Origin: Blattabacterium cuenoti
GTDB taxonomy: Bacteria > Bacteroidota > Bacteroidia > Flavobacteriales > Blattabacteriaceae
DNA: 64,000 bases
Direction: 5' to 3'
Assembly: GCF_014251235.1 (NCBI RefSeq)
Contig: NZ_CP059181.1
Span: 434,001-498,000, forward strand
Part shown: positions 49,660 through 58,936 of the stretch, piece by piece
How positions within the stretch are numbered: position 1 is the first letter of the stretch
Layout of the letters: every line of letters starts with the position of its first letter
The notes under the pieces: generated by a model
Databases searched by the model: none
Seen by the model: the letters and a program-made list of their open reading frames with translations, nothing else
Told to the model about the DNA's origin: nothing
Program-made: the position numbers and the translations under genes

Positions 49660-50706
49660 ATGAATACATTAATTCGAACTTTTGATAAGTTAGGTTTTTT
49701 ACTTAAAGAATTTAAGGAATTTTATACAGAAAAAAATAATTTTTCTGAATCTAAAAAAAATTTTTTTTTATTCATGAATTATTTGAAAAAAATATCTGAT
49801 AAAAATACTTGGTTTAGAATAGAAGATCTATTGATAACCATTGAAGAATGGAGTATTTTGTTGAGAATTGAAAGGTTAGAAGAATGGATAAATAAATATT
49901 CCTTCGAAAAAAAGAAAAAAAAAACTGTTTTAGTTATAATGCCCGGAAATATTCCAATAGCAGGATTCCATGATTTTTTATGTGTTATTTTATCAGGACA
50001 TCGTATTTTAATAAAATTATCTAAAGAAGATGATTTATTATTTCCTTTTTTATGTAATATAATTACTTATATAAATCCATCATTAAAAAAAATGATAAAA
50101 TTTTCAAAAAATTTTTCAAAAGAAAAATATGATATCGTTATAGCAAGCGGAAGCACTAATACAGCTCGTTATTTTGAATACTATTTCAGAGATTATCCTC
50201 TTTTACTTAGAAAAAGTAGAACCTCTATAGCTATTTTACAAGGGGACGAAAGTAATAAAGATTTGGTTTCTTTAACAAAGGATATATTAACTTATTCTGG
50301 AAGAGGATGTAGAAATGTAGGAAAAATATTTGTTCCTAACAATTATGACTTTCGTTTACTATTAGTAAATATGACATCTTCTTATATAATGAAAAATCCT
50401 AAATACGTTAACAATTATAATTATTATCATTCTATTTATACTATGAATAATATTCCAATGAAAAAAAATAATATTATTATTTTAATAGAAAATAAAAAAT
50501 TATTTAGCCCTATTTCCGTTATTTATTATGAATTTTATTCAAATCTAAATAAATTAAAAAATAATATCTCTAATAATAGAGAACATTTACAATGTATCGT
50601 ATCAAAAAATATTTTTCCATATGAAACTTACTTCGGAAATACCCAATATCCTAATTTACTAAATTATTCAGATGGTTTTGATACTATGAAATTTATCAAT
50701 CAATAA
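49660..50706 (+). CDS. Acyl-CoA reductase, LuxC family
   Basis: LuxC-type proteins reduce acyl-CoA or acyl thioesters to aldehydes. In the 348 residues PGNIPIAGFHDFL (95-107) forms the nucleotide-binding region, IASGSTNTARYF lies at 161-172, and YSGRGCRNVGKI places a Cys at 217 that is the likely acyl-accepting thiol. The C-terminal NTQYPNLLNYSDGFDTMKF is typical of the Bacteroidetes branch. No luxD/luxE or luciferase genes are present, so light production is excluded. In flavobacteria this family often sits beside a ferredoxin gene, as here. Substrate and role are unknown. It ends 17 bases from the convergent ribD. Confidence 0.82.
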   Translation: MNTLIRTFDKLGFLLKEFKEFYTEKNNFSESKKNFFLFMNYLKKISDKNTWFRIEDLLITIEEWSILLRIERLEEWINKYSFEKKKKKTVLVIMPGNIPIAGFHDFLCVILSGHRILIKLSKEDDLLFPFLCNIITYINPSLKKMIKFSKNFSKEKYDIVIASGSTNTARYFEYYFRDYPLLLRKSRTSIAILQGDESNKDLVSLTKDILTYSGRGCRNVGKIFVPNNYDFRLLLVNMTSSYIMKNPKYVNNYNYYHSIYTMNNIPMKKNNIIILIENKKLFSPISVIYYEFYSNLNKLKNNISNNREHLQCIVSKNIFPYETYFGNTQYPNLLNYSDGFDTMKFINQ

Positions 50707-50723
50707 TAGACGATCAAAACGAT

Positions 50724-51746
50724 TTAAATTTTTTTATAAAAAAAAACTTTATCTTTTCCTAAATAAAAATATTTTATAATCTTTCCATTAATTAAAGGAG
50801 AATGTATCCCTTTTTTTAAAAAGAAATGAAAAATAAAAATTCTAGATTCATCCCAATAATTATTTTTTATAAAACTATTTAAAGTTTTTTGATCTCCTTC
50901 TACAATTAAGGATAAAATATTTTTTTTATATAAATAATTTATAATATCCTTTATTTTATCTCTATTAAAAGAGATTTGAACAAAGTTTATATTTGTTTTA
51001 TTTTCTTTCTTTTTTTTTGTAAAAACTATTGTTTCTTTTTTTTCTTTTAAAGAAAATGTAGAGATTTTTAAATCTCTATCTAATATAATTCTAATAGAAT
51101 TATTTCCAAAATATTTATAATCAATTAATTGATTATCATTTAATAATGATTCTCCTTCTACTAAAAAACTATCTTCTTCAGTCCTCCATTTAAAATTTAA
51201 TTGTCTAGAAAAAGAAATATTTTTAACCATAGGAAAATCTGTTTTTTTTTTCATAAAAGAATACATAAAACCATTATAACTTTGACCCCATTTTAATATG
51301 ATATAAGGTCTCTTTTTTTCATGAAAAGAAAAAAAACGTTTATTTAAAATACGACACTGATTTTCTAATAAATTTTCTATTACTTCTATTCCAAAATATT
51401 TTAACTTTTTTATTCCTAATCCTGCATTTTTTTTACAAGGATTTTTTATTCCTATCACAACCCTAGGTATCTCATTTCTAATGATTAAGTCAATACAAGA
51501 TAAATTATTATTAACATAATAACATGGTTCTAATGTTACATAAAGAGTAGATTTAGTTAACAATGATTTATGTTTTACCCTATTAATCGCTTCAATTTCT
51601 GCATGATCTCTTCCTCTATACCATCCTTCTGATATAATATATCCATCCTTTTCTATAACACATCCAATCATAGGATTAGGACTAGTGTATCCTAATCCAT
51701 TTTTTGCTATTTGAATAGCCCTTTGCATAAAGAAATTTTTTTTCAT
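50724..51746 (-). CDS. ribD: Bifunctional riboflavin biosynthesis deaminase/reductase
   Basis: Second and third steps of riboflavin synthesis from GTP. The start at 51746 (MKKNFFMQRAIQIAK) aligns with E. coli RibD and leaves two bases after aroE; an ATG eight codons earlier would overlap aroE by 22. The deaminase domain has zinc ligands H48 (HAE), C75 and C84. The C-terminal reductase starts near RPYIILKWGQS. 340 residues. The reductase half is more diverged than the deaminase. An in-frame A10 tract (plus T run 51242-51251) encodes MKKKTD. I see no FMN riboswitch upstream. Confidence 0.92.
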   Translation of the reverse strand: MKKNFFMQRAIQIAKNGLGYTSPNPMIGCVIEKDGYIISEGWYRGRDHAEIEAINRVKHKSLLTKSTLYVTLEPCYYVNNNLSCIDLIIRNEIPRVVIGIKNPCKKNAGLGIKKLKYFGIEVIENLLENQCRILNKRFFSFHEKKRPYIILKWGQSYNGFMYSFMKKKTDFPMVKNISFSRQLNFKWRTEEDSFLVEGESLLNDNQLIDYKYFGNNSIRIILDRDLKISTFSLKEKKETIVFTKKKKENKTNINFVQISFNRDKIKDIINYLYKKNILSLIVEGDQKTLNSFIKNNYWDESRIFIFHFFLKKGIHSPLINGKIIKYFYLGKDKVFFYKKI

Positions 51747-51748
51747 TT

Positions 51749-52528
51749 CTAAGAATTCCAAATTTTCCAAGATTCTTCCGCTTGAACATGTAACATTTCT
51801 AATCCATTTCGAATCATAGAACCCTTTTCTTCTCCTTTTCTTAAGAATAAAGTTTTGGAAGGATTATAAACTAAATCATAAAAGTAATGTTGAGAAGAGA
51901 TATATTGGTATGGCAATAATGGACATGAATTGATTGATGGATAAGTTCCCAAAGGGGTACAATTAATGATAATTTTATAATTATCTATTATATCCTTATT
52001 AATATTTTCATAAATAAAAACATTTCCATTTTTATTCCTAGAAACATATTTATGTGGTATTTTAAATTTGTTTAAAACATATGATATAGATTTAGATACT
52101 CCACCAGTTCCAAGAATTAAAGCTTTTGGTTTTTTTTTAAATGATAATCGATTAAAATCTTTTCTAAACGTGTATTCAAAACCAATAAAATCGGTATTAT
52201 AACCAATCCGATATCCATCTTGATCTATTTTTATTACATTAACAGATCCAATAGATTTAGCTTCCATCGAAATATCATTCAAATAAGGAATAATTTTTTC
52301 TTTATATGGAATTGTTATATTACATCCTTTTAATGATTTATTTGTGAAAATAGACAAAATATTTTCTATTTTCGGAATATCAAATATTTCATAAGATGAA
52401 TAATGATGGATAGATTCTCTTTTGAATTTATCCATAAAAAATTCTTTTGAAAAAGAATAACCAATACTTTTTCCTATCAATCCAAAAATACATTTATCTT
52501 TTTTACGATGATTATTACTACTTATCAT
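51749..52528 (-). CDS. aroE: Shikimate dehydrogenase
   Basis: Reduces 3-dehydroshikimate to shikimate with NADPH. The 259 residues hold FGLIGKSIGYSFSKEFF (shikimate site Ser residues), the catalytic Lys in NITIPYKEK (K76), NTDFIGF and the NADP motif GTGGVSKSIS near 139. It is upstream of ribD in a probable rpsU-aroE-ribD run on the minus strand. It works in the same pathway as aroC at 8038. Confidence 0.94.
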   Translation of the reverse strand: MISSNNHRKKDKCIFGLIGKSIGYSFSKEFFMDKFKRESIHHYSSYEIFDIPKIENILSIFTNKSLKGCNITIPYKEKIIPYLNDISMEAKSIGSVNVIKIDQDGYRIGYNTDFIGFEYTFRKDFNRLSFKKKPKALILGTGGVSKSISYVLNKFKIPHKYVSRNKNGNVFIYENINKDIIDNYKIIINCTPLGTYPSINSCPLLPYQYISSQHYFYDLVYNPSKTLFLRKGEEKGSMIRNGLEMLHVQAEESWKIWNS

Positions 52529-52564
52529 ATATATATAGGAAAATGATCAATTAATTATTTATAT

Positions 52565-52765
52565 TTATTCCTCTCTTTTTAAACGCATACGTTCTCTATA
52601 TCTTGCTCGTAAAATTTCATTCCTCCTATCTTCGGAAGGTTTTATATATTGTTGTTTTTCTCTATACTCTTTTAAAACACGTGTTTTATCAAACTTTTTC
52701 TTGCATTTTTTTAAAGCTTTATCAATAGATTCACCTTCTCTAACTGTCGTAATTATTAAAACCAT
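52565..52765 (-). CDS. rpsU: Ribosomal protein S21
   Basis: Small-subunit protein of 66 residues. EGESIDKALKKCKKKFDKT and the basic REKQQYIKPSEDRRNEILRA segment are the S21 hallmarks. It lies downstream of tRNA-Val(GAC), which probably shares its promoter. Confidence 0.96.
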   Translation of the reverse strand: MVLIITTVREGESIDKALKKCKKKFDKTRVLKEYREKQQYIKPSEDRRNEILRARYRERMRLKREE

Positions 52766-52796
52766 AAGTAATATAAAAAAATAATAATAGATGTGG

Positions 52797-52872
52797 TGGA
52801 CACTACCGGATTTGAACCGACGACCTCTACTCTGTCAAAGTAGTGCTCTAAACCATACTGAGCTAAATGTCC
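52797..52872 (-). tRNA. tRNA-Val (GAC), CCA encoded
   Basis: 76 bases. Acceptor GGACATT/AGTGTCC, D-stem GCTC/GAGC, anticodon arm CTACT-TTGACAG-AGTAG gives GAC, T-arm GTCGG-TTCAAAT-CCGGT. Discriminator A is followed by an encoded CCA (52794-52796), which no other tRNA in the window has. It complements the UAC tRNA-Val at 10019. Confidence 0.92.
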
Positions 52873-52893
52873 TTTTTTTTTATGTGATAAAAA

Positions 52894-52901
52894 CAAAATT
52901 A
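52894..52901 (-). promoter_or_regulatory. Probable -7 element for tRNA-Val(GAC)-rpsU
   Basis: Minus-strand TAATTTTG matches TAnnTTTG, 22 bases before the tRNA 5' end. The -33 region is A-rich without TTTG, so this is a partial match in the shared gap with recG. Confidence 0.4.
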
Positions 52902-52946
52902 AATTAAATATTTTTATTTTTTTATGAAAAATTCACATTTTAAAAA

Positions 52947-55094
52947 ATGTTAAATAATATTTTAAACAAATCTATAGAAGATTTAAAAGAATTCAACTTA
53001 AAATTGAAAAATTTATTTAATATAGAATTACATGTCCATACATATGAAGATTTTCTTTTTTTATATCCTAAAAAATATATCCGTCTTTTTATATTAAAAA
53101 ATATATCAGAATTAATCAAACATCAAAATATATATAATAACATTATTGTCCAAATAATAGGTAAAATTACAAATATTGAAGAAATTGACTGTAAAAATAA
53201 AAAAGGGAAGATATTGATAGCACGTTTAGAAGATCATACAGGTTTTATTCAATTAGTATGGTTTCATTCTGTTTTCTTTATGAAGAAAAAAATTCAAAAA
53301 AATATTTTAATAACAGTTTCAGGTAAAATAAAATGTTACCAAAAAAAGATTCAAATTATACATCCAAACATTCAAAAATTTCAAAAAATTGAAAAAAAAT
53401 ACACCATATGTCCTATCTATCATATACCTAAAAAACTTCAAAAAAATGGAATAGATAACTCTTTTATGATAAAAATTTTAAAAAAAATAATAAAAGAATC
53501 AAAAAATGAAATAGAAGATATTTTTACTAATAAGTATATAAAGGAAAAATTAAACATAGAAAGAAAAGAAGCATTGACTCAAATACATTTTCCAGAATCT
53601 TTAGATAAATTAACAAAGGCTAAATATTTTTTAAAATTTGAAGAATTATTTTTTTTCAAACTAATTCTTTTATCTATCCAAAACAGAAAAAAAAACTCTT
53701 ATGAAAAAAGTTATTCTTTTTCGAGAATAGGAAAAAAGTTTAATACTTTTTATAAGTATTTTCTTCCATTCTCTTTAACAGAAGAACAAAAAAAAGTATT
53801 TAAAGAAATACGTTTTGATCTAAAAAAATCTATACAAATGAATAGACTTTTACAAGGAGATGTTGGATGTGGAAAAACTATAATAGCTATTTTAGCTATG
53901 TTGTTAGCTATAGATAACGGAGTTCAATCCTGTCTTATGGTTCCTACTGAAATTTTAGCTATACAACATTATTTATCTATACAAAAAATGTTTTCTAAAA
54001 TTGGAATTAAAATAGCACTTTTAACTCGTTCTACCTCTCTTAAAAAGAAAAAAAACATATATCATGATGTACTGACAGGTAAAATTTCTATAATTATAGG
54101 AACTCATTCATTAATTCAAGATTCTGTAAATTTTAAAAAATTAGGATTAGCTATAATAGATGAACAACAACGTTTTGGTGTAGAACAAAGGGAAAAAATT
54201 TGGAAAAAAAATAAAAAATTACCCCATATATTAGTAATGACTGCTACCCCTATTCCTAGAACTTTAGCTTTGATCCTCTATAAAGATCTTAATCTTTCCA
54301 TAATAAAAGAATTTCCCATAAATAGAAAACCTATAAAAACTATTCATTGTTTTGATAAAAATAGATTTAAAGCATTCGAAATCATACAAAATCAAATCAA
54401 AAAAGGAAGGCAAATATATATAGTTTATCCTACTATTAATCCTACTATTAAAAAATATAAAAAAGATGAAAATGAATATAAAAATTTAACAAAAGGATAT
54501 GAATTTATTAAAAAAAATTTTCAGTATTTAGAAAATAAAATAGGAATTTTACATGGAAAGATGAGTTATGAAGAAAAAAATATTCAAATGAATCTATTTT
54601 TTCGTGGAGAAACTAAAATTATGGTTTCTACAACTGTTATTGAAGTAGGAATAGATATTCCTAATGCTTCAGTTATTTTAATAGAAAATGCAGATTATTT
54701 TGGTTTATCTCAATTACATCAGTTGAGAGGAAGAGTTGGACGTGGCCCTCATCAAAGTTATTGCATCCTTATGACTGATGAAAAAATTGGTAAAATAGGG
54801 AGTTTTAGAATAAAAGTCATGTGTGAAACTAATAATGGTTTAGAAATAGCAAAAAGAGACCTTACCTTAAGGGGAAGTGGAGATATCATAGGAACGAAAC
54901 AAAGCGGAAAATCTATTTTTTTTAAAATTGCAGATCTTGTAAAGGATTTTTCCTTAATAAAAGAAGCAATTTCTATTGCTAAAAAATTTTTTTACGAAAA
55001 TCCTGATTTTGTTCTAAATGAACAAATGAAAAAAAACCATTTTTATAAATACTATAAATCTTTCTTAGAAAAGAATAAAAAGATGAAAATATGA
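52947..55094 (+). CDS. recG: ATP-dependent DNA helicase RecG
   Basis: Remodels stalled forks and Holliday junctions. The 715 residues have an N-terminal wedge (OB-fold) domain with ILIARLEDHTGFIQLVWF, Walker A GDVGCGKT near 304-311, motif II DEQQ near 405, the MTATPIPRTLAL block and the C-terminal TRG motif (QLRGRVGRG followed by the GRG-type block RDLTLRGSGDIIGTKQSG). Complete. It overlaps uvrD by 4 bp, so the repair helicases are translationally coupled. Confidence 0.96.
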   Translation: MLNNILNKSIEDLKEFNLKLKNLFNIELHVHTYEDFLFLYPKKYIRLFILKNISELIKHQNIYNNIIVQIIGKITNIEEIDCKNKKGKILIARLEDHTGFIQLVWFHSVFFMKKKIQKNILITVSGKIKCYQKKIQIIHPNIQKFQKIEKKYTICPIYHIPKKLQKNGIDNSFMIKILKKIIKESKNEIEDIFTNKYIKEKLNIERKEALTQIHFPESLDKLTKAKYFLKFEELFFFKLILLSIQNRKKNSYEKSYSFSRIGKKFNTFYKYFLPFSLTEEQKKVFKEIRFDLKKSIQMNRLLQGDVGCGKTIIAILAMLLAIDNGVQSCLMVPTEILAIQHYLSIQKMFSKIGIKIALLTRSTSLKKKKNIYHDVLTGKISIIIGTHSLIQDSVNFKKLGLAIIDEQQRFGVEQREKIWKKNKKLPHILVMTATPIPRTLALILYKDLNLSIIKEFPINRKPIKTIHCFDKNRFKAFEIIQNQIKKGRQIYIVYPTINPTIKKYKKDENEYKNLTKGYEFIKKNFQYLENKIGILHGKMSYEEKNIQMNLFFRGETKIMVSTTVIEVGIDIPNASVILIENADYFGLSQLHQLRGRVGRGPHQSYCILMTDEKIGKIGSFRIKVMCETNNGLEIAKRDLTLRGSGDIIGTKQSGKSIFFKIADLVKDFSLIKEAISIAKKFFYENPDFVLNEQMKKNHFYKYYKSFLEKNKKMKI

Positions 55095-57253
55095 TTCTTT
55101 CTATAAATAATCATCAACGTAAAATAATAGAAACAATTAATGGACCAATATTAGTAATTGCTGGGGCAGGATCAGGAAAAACACGAATAATTACATATCG
55201 TATTATTCATATGATTAAAAATCTAAAAATAGATCCTTCTAAAATATTAGCTTTAACTTTTACTAACAAAGCTGCAAGAGAAATGAAAAATAGAATTTCT
55301 AAATTAATAAACCAAAGGGACTTAAATAAAATGTATTTGGGAACTTTTCATTCCATATTTTCAGGAATCCTCCGTAAAGAATCTCATTGGCTTGGATATA
55401 AATCCAACTACACTATTTATGATCAAAAAGATTCAGAAAATGTAATCAAAAAAATATTGATGGAGCTTAATTTTAAAATTTCTCTCAGTCCTGAAAAAAT
55501 TAGAAGAAAAATATCTGAGTATAAAAATAACTTATTTAAAAAAATGATAATAGACGGAAACTTATACCAAGATATAAAAAAAATATATAAATTTTATGTA
55601 CAAAAATGTTTAAAAGCAGAAGCTTTAGATTTTGATGACATCTTACTTCATACAAATTATTTATTTAATCATTTTCCAAATGTATTACAAAAATATCAAG
55701 AAAAATTCAATTATATATTAATTGATGAATATCAAGACACTAATATATCTCAAAATTCTATTATTAAAAATTTATCATCAAAACATAAAAATGTTTTTGT
55801 AGTAGGAGATGATGCACAAAGTATTTATGCTTTCCGTGGTGCTAATATATCAAATATATTAAACTTTGATACAGACTATTATGGAGCAAAAATTTTTCGT
55901 CTTGAACAAAATTATCGTTCAACTAATCACATCGTGGAGGCTTCTAACAATATTATTTCTTTTAATGAAAATCAACTTTTTAAAAAAGTATGGACTAATA
56001 ATGAAAAAGGAGAAAAAATTAAGATATATAGAGCTTCTTCAGATAAAAAGGAAGCAAAATATATTGCATCGTATATCAATTTAAAAATTGTAAAAAATGA
56101 CGCAAAATTTAGTGATTTTTCTATTTTATATAGAACAAATACACAATCAAATATTTTAGAACTTGCTCTAAAAGAAGGAAAAATACCATATAAAATATAT
56201 GGATCTATATCGTTATATCAAAGAAAAGAAATAAAGGATTTATTATCCTATTTTAGAATTATAACTAATCCAAATGAAGAAGAATCTTTGTTACGAATTA
56301 TCAAAAATCAAATAAGAAGTAAAAAAACTGTTAAATTATTATTAGAATCATCTAAAAATAATAAGGATAAAAATATATATGAAATACTAAAATTTTTAAT
56401 AAAAGATCCTAAATTTTTTTTAAACATAAATAGAAAAACAAAAGATCGTTTAAATAATTTAATTTTTTTAATAGAAGAAATACGTCTAAAATTGAATGAT
56501 AAAAATACATGTAAAATAGCAAAATATATAATTGATTTTTTATTAAAAGAATATGAGGATAAAAAAAATAATTATCATGAAAATGATTTCCAATCAATAT
56601 TAGATAATATATTCTTCTATGTTGAAGAACAAAAAAAATTAAAAAATGGAGATACTAGTTTATCTGGATTTTTAGGTTTTTTTTCTCTAAAAGAAGGTAT
56701 AGATGAAGTGGATAAAAGTCATGAAAAAATTGAAAATAAAGTTTCTCTAATGACAATACACTTGTCTAAAGGTTTAGAATTTCCTATTGTATTTATTTCT
56801 GGATTAGAAGAAAATTTATTTCCATCAAAATCCAGTTTGAATAATCAATTAAAACTTGAAGAAGAACGCCGATTATTCTATGTAGCTTTAACTAGAGCTA
56901 AAAAAAAAGCTATATTAACATGCGCAAAATATCGTTTTATATGGGGAAAAAAACGAAAACATTTTCCAAGTCGTTTTATTCATGAAATAAATAAAACAAT
57001 TACTGATAGTGAAAATATAATTGATAATTATTATAAAGTTAATAAAAAAAAATTCATAAATCTGTTGAATTATGAAAAAAAATCGTCATCTATCATATCA
57101 AACATAAAAAAGGGAGTAAAAGTATTTCACAAAAATTTTGGAATCGGAACAATATTAGATATCCAGGAAAATGAGATAGCTATAATTAAATTTAAAGAAT
57201 CAGGAATCAAAAAAATTTTATTAAGTTTAGCTAAACTTATTTTTTATTCATAA
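55091..57253 (+). CDS. uvrD: UvrD/PcrA-type DNA helicase
   Basis: Superfamily 1 helicase for excision and mismatch repair. The 720 residues carry Walker A GAGSGKT at 25-31, DEYQDTN near 211, GDDAQSIYAFRGA, QNYRST, TIHLSKGLEFP and VALTRAKK. The C-terminal end has FGIGTILDIQ and a small beta-domain as in PcrA. It is somewhat shorter than E. coli UvrD (720), mainly in the 2B region. The start overlaps the recG stop (ATGA). Confidence 0.94.
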   Translation: MILSINNHQRKIIETINGPILVIAGAGSGKTRIITYRIIHMIKNLKIDPSKILALTFTNKAAREMKNRISKLINQRDLNKMYLGTFHSIFSGILRKESHWLGYKSNYTIYDQKDSENVIKKILMELNFKISLSPEKIRRKISEYKNNLFKKMIIDGNLYQDIKKIYKFYVQKCLKAEALDFDDILLHTNYLFNHFPNVLQKYQEKFNYILIDEYQDTNISQNSIIKNLSSKHKNVFVVGDDAQSIYAFRGANISNILNFDTDYYGAKIFRLEQNYRSTNHIVEASNNIISFNENQLFKKVWTNNEKGEKIKIYRASSDKKEAKYIASYINLKIVKNDAKFSDFSILYRTNTQSNILELALKEGKIPYKIYGSISLYQRKEIKDLLSYFRIITNPNEEESLLRIIKNQIRSKKTVKLLLESSKNNKDKNIYEILKFLIKDPKFFLNINRKTKDRLNNLIFLIEEIRLKLNDKNTCKIAKYIIDFLLKEYEDKKNNYHENDFQSILDNIFFYVEEQKKLKNGDTSLSGFLGFFSLKEGIDEVDKSHEKIENKVSLMTIHLSKGLEFPIVFISGLEENLFPSKSSLNNQLKLEEERRLFYVALTRAKKKAILTCAKYRFIWGKKRKHFPSRFIHEINKTITDSENIIDNYYKVNKKKFINLLNYEKKSSSIISNIKKGVKVFHKNFGIGTILDIQENEIAIIKFKESGIKKILLSLAKLIFYS

Positions 57254-57327
57254 AAACCTATATTTTTTTATCCTTCATACATACATAAGACTACCAATAT
57301 TTTTACTGTAAAAATAAAAAATAAATA

Positions 57328-58272
57328 ATGGAGAAAAAAAAAATGGAAATAAATTTTTTTCTACAAAAAATAATTTGTTTTGTAGCTATTTTTTTGTTTA
57401 TCATAAAGTTAACTTCTTGGTATCTTACCTCTTCTCTATCTATATTTAGTGATTCAATGGAGAGTTTAACTAATATTATTAGTGGATTTATGGGTTTGTA
57501 TAGTCTTTACATATCTTCTTTGCCAAAAGATAAGAATCATCCGTATGGTCATGGTAAAATTGAATTTTTATCAACTGGAATAGAAGGTTTTTTAATTCTT
57601 ATTGTAGGAATTATTATTCTTGCAAATTCTTTTTTACATAAAAATAACAATCATTTATTAAAATTAGATTATGGCCTTTTTTTAATGTCTTTTACCGCTA
57701 TTATTAACTATGTATTAGGTTCCCTTTCTTGCAGAATAGGAAATAAAAATGGTTCTTTAACGTTAATAGCTAGTGGAAAACATTTACAAATAGATACGTA
57801 TTCTACTTTTGGAATAATAATAAGTTTAATATTACTAGATATTACAAAATATATATGGATAGATTTTATCATTTCTATTATTTTTTCTTTGATCATTTCA
57901 TATACAGGATTAAAATTTCTTAGACATGCAATAGCAGGAATTATGGATGAATCAGATAAAAAACTTTTAAATAAATTATCCTTTTATCTCTTGAAGAAAA
58001 AAGATGTCCATTGGATGAATCTTCATCATTTAAAAATAATTAAATATGGGAATGCATTACATGTTGATTGTCATTTAACTATTCCATGGTTTTTTACCGT
58101 TAGAGAAGCAAATAAAGAAGTTCGTAAATTGACAAATTTAACTAAAAAAAAATTTGGAGAAAAAGTAGAATTATTTGTACATGTGGATGCTTGTAAGGAT
58201 AATCATTGTTCTACCTGTTTTAATACATCATGTAAAGTTAGACAAAATTTTTTTTCAAAAAAAAACTACTAA
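57328..58272 (+). CDS. Cation diffusion facilitator (Zn2+/Fe2+ efflux)
   Basis: Membrane antiporter exporting divalent metals. In the 314 residues there are about six helices, the metal-site motifs SDSMES (first helix) and HPYGHGKIEF, and a second D site IQIDTY. The cytosolic C-terminal domain follows, with a final Cys/His-rich tail (ACKDNHCSTCFNTSCKV) that is common in Bacteroidetes CDF proteins. An in-frame A10 tract (57334-57343) follows the start, and a second ATG comes right after it. Metal specificity cannot be told from sequence. It begins 74 bases after uvrD. Confidence 0.9.
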   Translation: MEKKKMEINFFLQKIICFVAIFLFIIKLTSWYLTSSLSIFSDSMESLTNIISGFMGLYSLYISSLPKDKNHPYGHGKIEFLSTGIEGFLILIVGIIILANSFLHKNNNHLLKLDYGLFLMSFTAIINYVLGSLSCRIGNKNGSLTLIASGKHLQIDTYSTFGIIISLILLDITKYIWIDFIISIIFSLIISYTGLKFLRHAIAGIMDESDKKLLNKLSFYLLKKKDVHWMNLHHLKIIKYGNALHVDCHLTIPWFFTVREANKEVRKLTNLTKKKFGEKVELFVHVDACKDNHCSTCFNTSCKVRQNFFSKKNY

Positions 58273-58342
58273 ACATTTTAGGTGATGAGAATCACACATT
58301 TTCATGAATTAAATAAATTTTTATTTTTATAAAAAAGTCAAT

Positions 58343-58936
58343 ATGGAATATAATACTAATCGTTTAAAATTGGTTATACCAGAATATGGAAGAAATATTC
58401 ATAAAATGATAGATTATGCGATACAAATAAAAAATAGAAAAAAACGTAATCGTTGTGCATGGAGTATCATAAAAATTATGACGGATTCTAACTCTAGATT
58501 AAATCAACCTTTTTTTTCACAAAAATTATGGAATCAATTGTTTATCATGTCAAAATATAAATTAGATGTTGATTCTCCTTTTCCTAAACCAAATCCAGAA
58601 AAAATAAAAATAGACTATTCTAAAAAAGTAGAATATCCAAAATATTTAACTAATTTCCGGTATTATGGAAAAATAATAAGAAATATGATCCATGTAGCTA
58701 TAAACTGTACAAATAAACAGAAAAGAGAAGGTTTATTTTATGCTATAGCTAATACTATGAAAAAAAATTATTTAAGATGGAATAAAAATATTGTAGAAGA
58801 TCTCGTTATTTTTAAAGATTTAAAAGAACTTTCAAATGGAAAGATATGTTTAATGAATAACACTGATCCATTATTACAATGTTCTCATCTTCTGAATACA
58901 AAAAGAAGAAGAAATTATATGAGAAAAAAAAAATAG
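58343..58936 (+). CDS. DUF4290 protein, Bacteroidetes-specific, unknown function
   Basis: A 197-residue cytosolic protein without signal or membrane segments. The N-terminal block MEYNTNRLKLVIPEYGRNIHKMI and a repeat-like later block (YPKYLTNFRYYGKIIRNMI...) are the recognised DUF4290 pattern. The protein is basic, with many Tyr and Trp residues, and ends in a Lys run coded by an A10 tract before the stop. The murA ATG follows the stop directly, so the two genes are one operon, as is usual for this family. That context hints at a cell-wall link; no biochemical role is known to me. Confidence 0.85.
   Translation: MEYNTNRLKLVIPEYGRNIHKMIDYAIQIKNRKKRNRCAWSIIKIMTDSNSRLNQPFFSQKLWNQLFIMSKYKLDVDSPFPKPNPEKIKIDYSKKVEYPKYLTNFRYYGKIIRNMIHVAINCTNKQKREGLFYAIANTMKKNYLRWNKNIVEDLVIFKDLKELSNGKICLMNNTDPLLQCSHLLNTKRRRNYMRKKK

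Noticed and set aside
51747-52564. FMN riboswitch or other riboswitch upstream of ribD
   Set aside because: ribD is inside an operon two bases after aroE, and no RFN-like conserved elements are visible.
52797-52872. Reading the tRNA as tRNA-Asp
   Set aside because: The seven-base loop is TTGACAG, giving anticodon GAC (Val), not GTC.
58282-58295. GTGAT-GAGA-ATCAC hairpin between the CDF gene and the DUF4290 gene
   Set aside because: Only five base pairs and no T run; insufficient to call a terminator or operator.
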